Of a stretch of 64,000 nucleotides of DNA, positions 34,396 through 42,754 are shown in pieces (position 1 is the first letter of the stretch; each line of letters begins with the position of its first letter). A program made the translations under genes and the position numbers. Below the pieces are notes generated by a model. That model was not told the DNA's origin, did not search any database, and saw only the letters and a list, made by a program, of their open reading frames with translations. Source of the stretch: Streptomyces sp. 7-21 (GTDB taxonomy: Bacteria > Actinomycetota > Actinomycetes > Streptomycetales > Streptomycetaceae); the NCBI RefSeq assembly GCF_016741785.1, contig NZ_JAERRL010000015.1, positions 1 through 64,000 of the forward strand, read 5' to 3'.

Positions 34396-35661
34396 TCAGA
34401 ATGCGTTCTGATGTCTGCGGTCGGCGAGGGCGCTGCCGTACGCCGCCAGCGTCTCCGCCGCCGTCGCGGCCCACCCGAAGCGGCGGGCGTGGCGGGCCGC
34501 CGCCGCACCCAGCCGGGCCGACAGGGCGGGATCGGCAGCGAAGCGGGCGAGCGCGGCGGCGTAGTCGGCCGGATCGTGCCCGTCGATAAGGAAGCCCGTG
34601 CCGCGGTCGCGCACCACCACGGGCAGCCCGCCCACAGCCGCCGCCACGACCGGCGTGCCGCACGCCTGCGCCTCGGCGGCCACCAGGCCGAACGACTCGC
34701 TGTACGACGGGACGACCAGCACGCTCGCGGCCCGGTACCAGTCCGCCAGCTCGTCCTGGCTGACCGGCGGGCGGAACCAGACGACATCGGCGATGCCCAG
34801 CCGCGCGGCCAGCTTCTGCATGCCCTCGGGCCGTGCCAGGCCGGAGCCGCTCGGCCCGCCGACCACCGGGACGACCAGCCGGTCCCGCAGCCCGGGATGC
34901 CGGTCCAGCAGCTCGCGCACCGCGCGCAGCAGCACGTCGGGTGCCTTCAGCGGCTGTATGCGGCCCGCGAACATCGGCACGAGTGCCTGCTGCGGCAGCC
35001 CCAGCCGGGCGCGGGCGGCCGCCCGGCCGTCGCCGGGGTGGAACCGCTCCAGGTTCACCCCGGGGTGCACGACCGCGATGCGGCGCGGGTCGGCGTCGTA
35101 GTAGCGCACCAGCTGCGCCGCCTCCTCCGCTGTGTTCGCGATCAGCCGGTCGGCGGCGCGCACGATCTGGGACTCGCCGATGACCCGCGAGGCCGGCTCG
35201 GGGGTGTCACCCTCGGCCAGCGCGGCGTTCTTCACCTTCGCCATGGTGTGCATGGCGTGCACCAGCGGCACGCCCCAGCGCTCCGCCGCCAGCCAGCCCA
35301 CCTGGCCGGAGAGCCAGTAGTGGGTGTGCACCAGGTCGTAGTAGCCGGGCGGCTCCCCTGCCCACACCTGCGTGACGCCGTGCGTGAAGGCGCACAGCTG
35401 GGCGGGCAGCTCCTCCTTGCTGAGGCCCTCGTACGGGCCCGCGTCCACGTGCCGGACCAGCACCCCGGGGAACAGCTCGACCGCCGGGTCGAGCGCGGCG
35501 GATGTCGCGCGTGTGAAGATCTCCACCTCGATGCCGAGGGCCGCCAGCTGCCGTGCCAGCTCGACGACGTAGACGTTCATGCCGCCCGCGTCGCCGGTGC
35601 CCGGCTGATGCAGCGGCGAGGTATGCACGCTGAGCATGGCGACCCGGCGGATGTGTGGCAC
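34396..35661 (-). CDS. mshA: D-inositol-3-phosphate glycosyltransferase
   Basis: The 421-residue GT4 enzyme catalyses the first step of mycothiol synthesis, joining UDP-GlcNAc to inositol-3-phosphate. Typical MshA segments are LSVHTSPLHQPGTGDAGGMN, AMHTMAKVKNAALAEGDTPE, NTAEEAAQLVRYY and the donor-binding PSYSESFGLVAAEAQACGTP. The GTG at 35661 is preferred because AGGAGG lies four bases before it; a longer ATG (35721) adds only a Gly/Ser-rich stretch. mshD is 7 kb away on the same strand. Its C-terminal codons overlap the possible antitoxin operator. Confidence 0.93.
   Translation of the reverse strand: MPHIRRVAMLSVHTSPLHQPGTGDAGGMNVYVVELARQLAALGIEVEIFTRATSAALDPAVELFPGVLVRHVDAGPYEGLSKEELPAQLCAFTHGVTQVWAGEPPGYYDLVHTHYWLSGQVGWLAAERWGVPLVHAMHTMAKVKNAALAEGDTPEPASRVIGESQIVRAADRLIANTAEEAAQLVRYYDADPRRIAVVHPGVNLERFHPGDGRAAARARLGLPQQALVPMFAGRIQPLKAPDVLLRAVRELLDRHPGLRDRLVVPVVGGPSGSGLARPEGMQKLAARLGIADVVWFRPPVSQDELADWYRAASVLVVPSYSESFGLVAAEAQACGTPVVAAAVGGLPVVVRDRGTGFLIDGHDPADYAAALARFAADPALSARLGAAAARHARRFGWAATAAETLAAYGSALADRRHQNAF
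34397..34410. promoter_or_regulatory. Palindrome upstream of antitoxin
   Basis: CAGAATGCGTTCTG is a perfect inverted repeat (CAGAA-TGCG-TTCTG) inside the last codons of mshA, 14 bases before the antitoxin ATG. Antitoxins usually bind such sites to repress their own operon; the link is inferred from position. Confidence 0.4.
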
Positions 35662-35770
35662 AAAGCCTCCTGACGTCGTACCTCCGGATGTACCTCCGGA
35701 CAGGCCCCTCGGGCAGAACATGTGCGGGGCCCCGCGTCTTCCCGTGTTGCAGAACCGTTACGCTCGACCA

Positions 35771-36556
35771 ATGCCCGAGGGCTACGTGACACGGGGGACG
35801 ACGGGCCCCAACCGGCTGCGGCGCATGGACCGCTGGATCGCCGCCACCCACGCCGCAGCGCTGCGCCGCGCCGAGACGGCACCGCTGGCGGTGGACCTGG
35901 GATACGGGGCGGCGCCGTGGACCGCCGTCGAGCTGCTGGACCGGCTGCGCGCGGTGCGGCCCGACGTGCGGGTGACGGGGGTCGAGATCGATCCGGCCCG
36001 GGTGGCCGCCGCGCGGCCGTACGAAGCACGGCGGCAGGGGCTGGCGTTCGTGCGCGGCGGCTTCGAGCTGCCGCTGCCGGGCGGGGAGAAGCCGCTGCTG
36101 ATCCGCGCGGCCAACGTGCTGCGCCAGTACGAGGCGGCGGAGGTCCCGGCCGCCTGGGAGCGGCTGCGCGGGCGGCTGGCCCCGCAGGGTCTGCTCGTGG
36201 AGGGCACCTGTGACGAGATCGGGCGGCGGCACGCCTGGGTCGCCCTGGGGCCCGAAGGGCCGCGCTCGCTGACCTTCGCGGCGCGGCTGGCGACCCTGGG
36301 CACGCCGTCCGACCTGGCGGAACGGCTGCCGAAGGCCCTCATCCACCGGAACGTGCCGGGGGAGCGGATCCACCGGCTGCTGGCCGACTTCGACCGGGCG
36401 TGGGCGGGTGCCGCCGGGTACGGCGCCTTCGGGGCGCGGCAGCGGTGGGCCGCCGCCGTGCGGTCGCTGTCGGGTGACTGGCCGGTCCTCGACGGCCCCC
36501 GCCGGTGGCGCCAGGGCGAGGTCACGCTCGCCTGGTCCTGCGTCGCGCCCTGGTAG
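35771..36556 (+). CDS. Class I SAM-dependent methyltransferase
   Basis: The 261-residue protein has motif I (VDLGYGAAPWTAVELLDRL), an acidic residue after the second strand (VTGVEIDPARVAAAR) and a LRPQG-like late motif (RLAPQGLLVEGTCDE). The target is unknown. It is divergent from mshA. The stretch near 140-200 is typical of a Streptomyces family often found beside mycothiol genes. Confidence 0.75.
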   Translation: MPEGYVTRGTTGPNRLRRMDRWIAATHAAALRRAETAPLAVDLGYGAAPWTAVELLDRLRAVRPDVRVTGVEIDPARVAAARPYEARRQGLAFVRGGFELPLPGGEKPLLIRAANVLRQYEAAEVPAAWERLRGRLAPQGLLVEGTCDEIGRRHAWVALGPEGPRSLTFAARLATLGTPSDLAERLPKALIHRNVPGERIHRLLADFDRAWAGAAGYGAFGARQRWAAAVRSLSGDWPVLDGPRRWRQGEVTLAWSCVAPW

Positions 36557-36573
36557 GCCCCGCGGGCCGGGAG

Positions 36574-37182
36574 CTAGCGGGCCATGATCAGGCTCATGGC
36601 CTCCGAACGCGTCGCGGGGTCCCGCAGCTGGCCGCGCACCGCCGAGGTGAGCGTCTTGGCGCCCGGCTTGCGCACGCCCCGCAGCGTCATGCACATGTGC
36701 TCGCACTCGACCACGACGATGACCCCGCGCGGTTCCAGGATGCGCATCAGCGAGTCGGCGACCTGGGTCGTCAGCCGCTCCTGCACCTGCGGGCGGCGCG
36801 CGAAGACATCGACCAGCCGGGCCAGCTTCGACAGCCCGGTGATCTTGCCGCTGGTGGAGGGGATGTAGCCGATGTGCGCGTAGCCCACGAACGGGGTCAG
36901 GTGGTGCTCGCAGCTGCTGAGCACCTCGATGTCCTTCACCAGGACCATCTCGTCGTGGCCCAGGTCGAACGTCGTGGTCAGGACGTCCTCGGGCCGCTGC
37001 CGCAGCCCGGCAAAGATCTCCTTGTAGGCGCGCGCCACCCGGGCCGGGGTCTCGCGCAGCCCCTCGCGGTCCGGGTCCTCGCCCACGGCGATCAGCAGCT
37101 CGCGCACCGCGGCTTCGGCGCGCTTCTCGTCGAACTCACCGACCGCGTTGCCGCTGCCTGGCAGCGTCACCTGGTCCGTCAT
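36574..37182 (-). CDS. folE: GTP cyclohydrolase I
   Basis: The 202-residue enzyme makes dihydroneopterin triphosphate, the start of folate synthesis. The zinc-binding CEHHLTPF motif, the GKITGLSKLARLVDVFARRP region and the later EHMCMTLRGVRKPG segment are all present. ATG 37182 matches the family and has a purine-rich site. It lies 87 bases downstream of ftsH on the same strand; folK, folB and folP are further right in the window. Confidence 0.96.
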   Translation of the reverse strand: MTDQVTLPGSGNAVGEFDEKRAEAAVRELLIAVGEDPDREGLRETPARVARAYKEIFAGLRQRPEDVLTTTFDLGHDEMVLVKDIEVLSSCEHHLTPFVGYAHIGYIPSTSGKITGLSKLARLVDVFARRPQVQERLTTQVADSLMRILEPRGVIVVVECEHMCMTLRGVRKPGAKTLTSAVRGQLRDPATRSEAMSLIMAR

Positions 37183-37269
37183 GCCGTCCTCGTTCCTGTT
37201 CGCACATATGTCCGCGCCCCTCACACTAAACGTGAGGGGCGCGGTGGGCATTCCGCTGGCCGGGGCGGG

Positions 37270-39276
37270 TCAGGGGCGCTCGGGGCGCTCCTCCGGCTTC
37301 TTGTCCAGCGACGTTCCGCTGCTCGTGCCGGACCCGTTGGCCATGCTCAGTTCCTTGGTGGGGAACGCCACCGGCGGCCGCGTCGACGGCGTGCGCCGGG
37401 CCGAGCCGGTCCACGCCGGACGCGGCGGGCGCTTGACCACCGGCGCGAAGATCTCGGCCAGCTCCTCCTTGTTCAGCGTCTCCTTCTCCAGGAGCGCCAG
37501 CACCAGGTTGTCCAGGACGTCCCGGTTCTCGACGAGGATCTCCCACGCCTCGTTGTGGGCGTTCTCGATGAGCTTCTTGACCTCCTCGTCGACCAGCCCG
37601 GCGACCTCCTCGGAGTAGTCCCGCTGGTGGCCCATCTCCTTGCCGAGGAACGGCTCGGAGTGGTCGGAGCCGAACTTGATCGCGCCCAGGCGCTCGGTCA
37701 TGCCGTACTGCGTGACCATGGCGCGCGCCGTGGCGGTGGCCTTCTCGATGTCGTCGCCCGCGCCGGTGGTCGGGTCGTGGAAGACGAGCTCCTCCGCGGC
37801 CCGGCCGCCCATCATGTACGCGAGCCGGTCGAGCATCTCGTTCCGCGTCGTGGAGTACTTGTCCTCGTCGGGCAGGACCATGGTGTAGCCCAGGGCCCGG
37901 CCGCGGGAGAGGATCGTGACCTTGTGCACCGGGTCGCTGTTGGGAGAGGCCGCCGCGACCAGGGCGTGGCCGCCCTCGTGGTACGCGGTGATCATCTTCT
38001 CCTTCTGGCTCATGATCCGCGTGCGCTTCTGCGGACCGGCCACGACCCGGTCGATCGCCTCGTCCAGGAACTTGTTGTCGATCAGCTTCGCGTTGCTGCG
38101 GGCGGCCAGCAGCGCCGCCTCGTTCAGCACGTTGTTCAGGTCGGCACCGGTGAAGCCCGGGGTGCGGCGCGCCACGGCCTCCAGGTCCACGTCGGGCGCG
38201 ACCGGCTTGCCCTTCTGGTGGACCTTGAGGATCTCCAGGCGGCCCTGCTTGTCCGGGCGGTCCACGGCGATCTGCCGGTCGAACCGGCCCGGGCGCAGCA
38301 GCGCCGGGTCGAGGATGTCGGGACGGTTGGTCGCGGCGATCAGGATCACGCCGCCCTTGACGTCGAAGCCGTCCATCTCGACCAGCAGCTGGTTCAGCGT
38401 CTGCTCGCGCTCGTCGTGACCGCCGCCCATGCCGGCGCCGCGGTGGCGGCCGACCGCGTCGATCTCGTCCACGAACACGATCGCCGGGGCGTTGGCCTTG
38501 GCCTGCTCGAACAGGTCACGGACCCGGGAGGCACCGACACCGACGAACATCTCGACGAAGTCGGAGCCGGAGATCGAGTAGAACGGCACGCCTGCCTCGC
38601 CCGCGACCGCGCGCGCCAGCAGCGTCTTGCCGGTGCCGGGCGGGCCGTACAGCAGCACACCCTTGGGGATCTTGGCGCCGACGGCCTGGAACTTCGCGGG
38701 CTCCTGGAGGAACTCCTTGATCTCCTGGAGCTCCTCGACCGCCTCGTCCGCGCCGGCCACGTCGGCGAACGTCGTTTTCGGGGTGTCCTTGGTGATCAGC
38801 TTGGCCTTGGACTTGCCGAAGTTCATCACCCGCGAGCCGCCGCCCTGCATCTGGTTCATCAGGAACAGGAAGACGATGATGATCAGCAGGAACGGCAGGA
38901 TCGACAGCAGCATCCCGACGAACGGGTTCTGCGACTTCGGTGAGACCGTGTACCCGTCGGGCAGCAGCTCGTCCTGGAACTTCGACTGCAGGGTGCTGGC
39001 GAGGTTCTCGCCCTGACCGTCGATGTAGTCGGCCTGGACCCGGTTGCTGCCCTCGATCTCGACGCCGTCCTGCAGCTCGACCTTGATGGTCTGCTCATCA
39101 CCGGTGGTCAGCTCGGCGGACCTGACCTGATTGTTGTTGATCGCCTGAACGACCTCGCCGGTGTCCACACTCTTGTAGCCCTCGGAGGAGCTGAACACCT
39201 GCATCAGCAGAATCACGGCGAGGACGGCCAGCACGATCCACATCACTGGCCCACGGAAGTAGCGCTTCACGTCCAT
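37270..39276 (-). CDS. ftsH: ATP-dependent zinc metalloprotease FtsH
   Basis: The 668-residue membrane protease has an N-terminal helix (12-26), an external domain, a second helix (121-141), an AAA domain with Walker A GPPGTGKT (211-218) and DEIDAVG, and the zinc site HEGGH (433-437). It removes damaged membrane and regulatory proteins. The start MDVKRYFRGPV is that of Streptomyces FtsH; an in-frame GTG at 39312 would add 12 residues. The 224-base gap upstream of it, before hpt, should hold its promoter. Confidence 0.96.
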   Translation of the reverse strand: MDVKRYFRGPVMWIVLAVLAVILLMQVFSSSEGYKSVDTGEVVQAINNNQVRSAELTTGDEQTIKVELQDGVEIEGSNRVQADYIDGQGENLASTLQSKFQDELLPDGYTVSPKSQNPFVGMLLSILPFLLIIIVFLFLMNQMQGGGSRVMNFGKSKAKLITKDTPKTTFADVAGADEAVEELQEIKEFLQEPAKFQAVGAKIPKGVLLYGPPGTGKTLLARAVAGEAGVPFYSISGSDFVEMFVGVGASRVRDLFEQAKANAPAIVFVDEIDAVGRHRGAGMGGGHDEREQTLNQLLVEMDGFDVKGGVILIAATNRPDILDPALLRPGRFDRQIAVDRPDKQGRLEILKVHQKGKPVAPDVDLEAVARRTPGFTGADLNNVLNEAALLAARSNAKLIDNKFLDEAIDRVVAGPQKRTRIMSQKEKMITAYHEGGHALVAAASPNSDPVHKVTILSRGRALGYTMVLPDEDKYSTTRNEMLDRLAYMMGGRAAEELVFHDPTTGAGDDIEKATATARAMVTQYGMTERLGAIKFGSDHSEPFLGKEMGHQRDYSEEVAGLVDEEVKKLIENAHNEAWEILVENRDVLDNLVLALLEKETLNKEELAEIFAPVVKRPPRPAWTGSARRTPSTRPPVAFPTKELSMANGSGTSSGTSLDKKPEERPERP

Positions 39277-39536
39277 CCATACGGGGTGGCGCGGCCCCGT
39301 CCCTCCTGCCACGTAGAGGCACAGCCCCCGGTCAGGGATCTGCTGTGCGCGCGGTGTCCTGTCTCGGCCGTAATGCGCCCGGCCTGGTGTCGCTGACTCA
39401 CTGCTGACCTACCGCGACGGTACCTCAGCTATGCCCCCCGGCGCTGCCGGGCGGCGGGGAGTGCTTTGGTCCTGCCCTAAGGCAACGGTAGGGCAAAGCC
39501 AGGTGTTCCCGCCCCGCCGATGAGCCCGCCGGCCGC

Positions 39537-40100
39537 TTAAGAGTCCCGGCCGTTGTAGACGTGCGGCGCCAGCGTGCCGACAAAGGGGAGGTTGCGGTAC
39601 TTCTCGGCGTAGTCCAGGCCGTATCCGACGACGAATTCGTTGGGGATGTCGAAGCCGACCCATTCCACGTCGATATCCACCTTGGCCGCGTCCGGCTTCC
39701 GCAGCAGCGTGCACACCCGCAGTGAGGCGGGCCCGCGCGAGCCGAGGTTCGACAGCAGCCAGGACAGGGTCAGCCCGGAGTCGATGATGTCCTCGACGAT
39801 GAGCACGTCCTTGCCCTGGATGTCGGTGTCCAGGTCCTTCAGGATGCGCACCACGCCGGACGACTGCGTGCCGGCGCCGTACGACGACACCGCCATCCAG
39901 TCCATGGTCACCGGTGTCGACAGGGCCCGCGCGAGGTCGGCCATCACCATCACCGCGCCCTTGAGCACGCCGACGAGCAGCAGGTCCCGCCCGGCGTACT
40001 CCTCGTCGATGGTGGCGGCCAGCTCCGCGAGCCTGGCGTCGATCTGTTCCTTCGTGATGAGCACCGACTTCAGGTCGGCGCCCAGATCTTTCTCTCGCAC
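39537..40100 (-). CDS. hpt: Hypoxanthine phosphoribosyltransferase
   Basis: The 187-residue purine salvage enzyme has the PRPP-binding motif VLIVEDIIDSGLTLSWLL and the flexible-loop region VSSYGAGTQSSGVVRI. It converts hypoxanthine and guanine to nucleotides. GTG 40100 is the start. It follows tilS by 12 bases, the usual tilS-hpt-ftsH order. Confidence 0.96.
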   Translation of the reverse strand: MREKDLGADLKSVLITKEQIDARLAELAATIDEEYAGRDLLLVGVLKGAVMVMADLARALSTPVTMDWMAVSSYGAGTQSSGVVRILKDLDTDIQGKDVLIVEDIIDSGLTLSWLLSNLGSRGPASLRVCTLLRKPDAAKVDIDVEWVGFDIPNEFVVGYGLDYAEKYRNLPFVGTLAPHVYNGRDS

Positions 40101-40112
40101 CCGCGCTGCTTC

Positions 40113-41300
40113 CTACTGGTTCGCCTGCTGGAGAACCAGTGTGCCACCCTGCCTTCTCGCCTCGACCCGCCCGGGGAGGTTCAGCGGGCGCTGGCCGCGC
40201 CAGGCGGTCACCAGCCGGTCCGTCTCCTCGATGTGGCGGGCGAACAGCGACCCCGCGGGCGCCCCCGCGGCGATGGCGGCCCGGCGCAGCACCCGGCGGC
40301 GCACGGCCGGCGGCAGGTCGCGCAGCGCGGCGATGTCCAGGGCGCCGTCCTCGCGCGTGGCCGCGCGCTGCGCCTGATCGGCCCAGGCGTCGAGCGCGTC
40401 GGCGTCGTCCCGCGACAGCCGGGCCGTCCGCGCGAGCGCCTCGACCACGCCGCGGCCCAGCGCCTTCTCCAGCACCGGCAGCGCCTCGTGGCGCACGCGG
40501 GAGCGGGTGTAGGCGCGGTCGGTGTTGTGCGGGTCGTCCCACACCGGGAGCGACTGGGCCAGGCAGGCGCGGCGGGTGCTCTGCCGGTCGATCGTCAGGA
40601 ACGGGCGCCGGTAGCGGCGCGCGGCGCGGGGATCGTCCGCCGGGGTGCCCGCGGGCGGGCCGGAGACCGGCGCCATCCCGGACAGCGAGCGGATGCCGGA
40701 GCCGCGGGCCAGGCCGAGCAGCACGGTCTCCGCCTGGTCGTCGCGGGTGTGGCCGAGCAGCACGGCGGCGGCGCCCAGGCGCCGCGCGGCGTCGTCGAGC
40801 GCGGCGTACCGCGCGGTGCGGGCGGCGGCCTCGGGGCCGCCCTCGCCGCCGACGGTGACCGTGGCCACGTCGACGGGATCGAGGCCCAGCGCGGTCATGC
40901 GCTCGGCGACCTCGCGGGCGCGCGCGTCGGAGCCGTCCTGGAGGCCGTGATCGACGGTGACGCCGCCCGCCCGCACGCCGCAGCGCGGGGCCTCGAAGGC
41001 GAGGGCGGAGGCGAGGGCCATCGAATCGGCGCCGCCGGAGCAGGCCACGAGGACCAGCGGGGCGGTGGCCCCAGGAGATCCGGGAGACCCCAGAGACCCC
41101 GGAGGCCCCGCGGACGCGCGCGGTGCGGGGGGCGCGGCGGCGGAGAAACCGGGGGTGCCGGGGGAACCAGCGGAACCGGGGGAGGGGCCGCGGTGAGGGC
41201 TCGGCTCGCCAGGCGCCTCGTGGCGCCACTCATGGAGGATGTCATGCAGCGTGCGGCGGACCGCCAGGCGTATCGCCGCGACCGCGGGGTGGGGACCCAT
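40113..41300 (-). CDS. tilS: tRNA(Ile)-lysidine synthase
   Basis: The 395-residue enzyme changes C34 of tRNA(Ile2) to lysidine. The PP-loop SGGADS is at 88-93, followed by VDHGLQDGS and LLGHTRDDQAETVLL. An unusual Gly/Pro/Ser-rich insert (about 30-79) lies between the N-terminal helix and the PP-loop. The DNA there has short GGGAGACCCC-like repeats. The helix before it (AIRLAVRRTLHDILHEW) suggests the ATG at 41300 is correct. Confidence 0.93.
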   Translation of the reverse strand: MGPHPAVAAIRLAVRRTLHDILHEWRHEAPGEPSPHRGPSPGSAGSPGTPGFSAAAPPAPRASAGPPGSLGSPGSPGATAPLVLVACSGGADSMALASALAFEAPRCGVRAGGVTVDHGLQDGSDARAREVAERMTALGLDPVDVATVTVGGEGGPEAAARTARYAALDDAARRLGAAAVLLGHTRDDQAETVLLGLARGSGIRSLSGMAPVSGPPAGTPADDPRAARRYRRPFLTIDRQSTRRACLAQSLPVWDDPHNTDRAYTRSRVRHEALPVLEKALGRGVVEALARTARLSRDDADALDAWADQAQRAATREDGALDIAALRDLPPAVRRRVLRRAAIAAGAPAGSLFARHIEETDRLVTAWRGQRPLNLPGRVEARRQGGTLVLQQANQ

Positions 41301-41594
41301 GTCCGACTCACTTCTTTCCGGGGGAGATTCCTGTCAGTGATCAGATAAGGCTGCCGGGGGAGGGAAGCCCTGCTCCCGTCACTCAGGTCACGCAGGGTGC
41401 GTAAATGGTGACAGAGGTGCGCTGTTACCCGAGCATCGCACGCCTGGCATGCCGCGACGGTCCCTCGTAAGGGTGAAATTGTCGGTGTTTGACTCCCTGG
41501 CTCCTGGCCGGAGCACCAAGATGCGCGACCCCGCGCTTATCAGGCCTTTCGGGCCGCTGTGCGCCCCGCACGCCCTTTCACGCCGGGGCGGACC
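41301..41594. other. Upstream region of tilS
   Basis: The 294 bases between tilS and the metalloprotease hold no supported gene; frames here lack coding bias. It should contain the promoter of tilS-hpt, and it has a short hairpin (listed apart) next to the metalloprotease stop. Confidence 0.5.
41562..41590. terminator. Possible terminator after the metalloprotease gene
   Basis: A seven-base-pair stem, CGCCCCG (41562-41568) with CGGGGCG (41584-41590), starts five bases downstream of the metalloprotease stop. It is short, so support is modest. Confidence 0.35.
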
Positions 41595-42728
41595 CTACGC
41601 GGAGGCCGGTTTCACCCGCGCGACCCACTGCTCCGGTGAGGCGATCTCCTCTTTGGTGGGCAGCGTGTTGGGGGACGTCCACACCTTGTTGAAACCGTCC
41701 ATGCCGGCCCGCGCGACCACCTCCCGCACGAACCGCTCGCCCTCCCGGTACTGCCGCAGCTTGGCGTCGAGCCCCAGCAGCCGTCGCAGCGCGCGGTCGA
41801 GCCGCCCCGCGCCCGTCTGGCGGCGCCTGGTGAACTTCTCCCTGATCTCCGCCACTGTCGGCACGACGTCCGGCCCGACCCCGTCCATCACGTAGTCGGC
41901 GTGCCCCTCCAGCAGCGACATCACGGCCGTCATCCGGTCGAGGATCTCCCGCTGCCGCGGCGTCTGCACCAGGTCCACGATGCCCCGGCCGCCCTCGCCC
42001 TCCCCGGCGCCCTCCGGCGAGCCGCCGCGCCCGCCCACCGCCTGGGCGGCCTGCCGCAGCCGCTCGACCAGCGTGGCCGGATCGACGTCCGCCTCGTTCA
42101 GGAACGCCTGGATCTCGCCCTCCAGGTGGTCCCGCAGCCAGGAGACCGCCGAGAACTGGGTGCGGTGCGTCTCCTCGTGCAGGCAGACCCACAGCCGGAA
42201 GTCATGCGGATCGACGTCCAGCTCGCGCTCGACGTGCACGATGTTCGGCGCCACCAGCAGCAGCCTGCCGCCGCCGCGCTGCCCCTCGGGCACCGGCATC
42301 CCGGGCGCGGCGGGGGCGAACGTCTCGTACTGCCCGAGCACCCGCGAGGACAGGAACGCCAGCAGCATGCCCACTTCGACGCCCGTGACCTTGCTGCCCA
42401 CCACGCCCATGGCGGCGCCCCCGGGCACCCCGGCGCGGCGTTCGCGGACCCGGTCCATGAACGGCTGGAGCACCTGCCGGAAGCCCGCCACGTTGGCGCG
42501 GACCCAGCCGGGCCGGTCCACGACCAGCACCGGAGTGTCGGCCGTGCCCGTGTCCATGCCCGTGAACGCCCGCACGTGCTGCTCCGAGGTCCGGGCGTGA
42601 CGCCGCAGCTCGGCCACGACCGCACGGGCCTCGTCCCGGCTCACCTCGGGCCCGGGCCGGGCGATGCGGGTCGCCGTGGCGACGGCGAGGTTCCAGTCCA
42701 CCAGGTCCGGTGCGCCGAGACTCGTCAT
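41595..42728 (-). CDS. Zinc-dependent metalloprotease (DUF2342 family)
   Basis: The 377-residue protein carries the HEETH zinc motif (in WVCLHEETHRTQFSAV) and a third acidic candidate in LLEGHADYVMDGVG. It belongs to an actinobacterial family once linked by name to F420 synthesis but now called zinc-dependent metalloprotease. The linker near 237-252 is Gly/Glu-rich. It lies between dacB and tilS, its normal place in Streptomyces. Confidence 0.88.
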   Translation of the reverse strand: MTSLGAPDLVDWNLAVATATRIARPGPEVSRDEARAVVAELRRHARTSEQHVRAFTGMDTGTADTPVLVVDRPGWVRANVAGFRQVLQPFMDRVRERRAGVPGGAAMGVVGSKVTGVEVGMLLAFLSSRVLGQYETFAPAAPGMPVPEGQRGGGRLLLVAPNIVHVERELDVDPHDFRLWVCLHEETHRTQFSAVSWLRDHLEGEIQAFLNEADVDPATLVERLRQAAQAVGGRGGSPEGAGEGEGGRGIVDLVQTPRQREILDRMTAVMSLLEGHADYVMDGVGPDVVPTVAEIREKFTRRRQTGAGRLDRALRRLLGLDAKLRQYREGERFVREVVARAGMDGFNKVWTSPNTLPTKEEIASPEQWVARVKPASA

Positions 42729-42754
42729 GCGTCAACGGTACGGCGGGACCGGGC

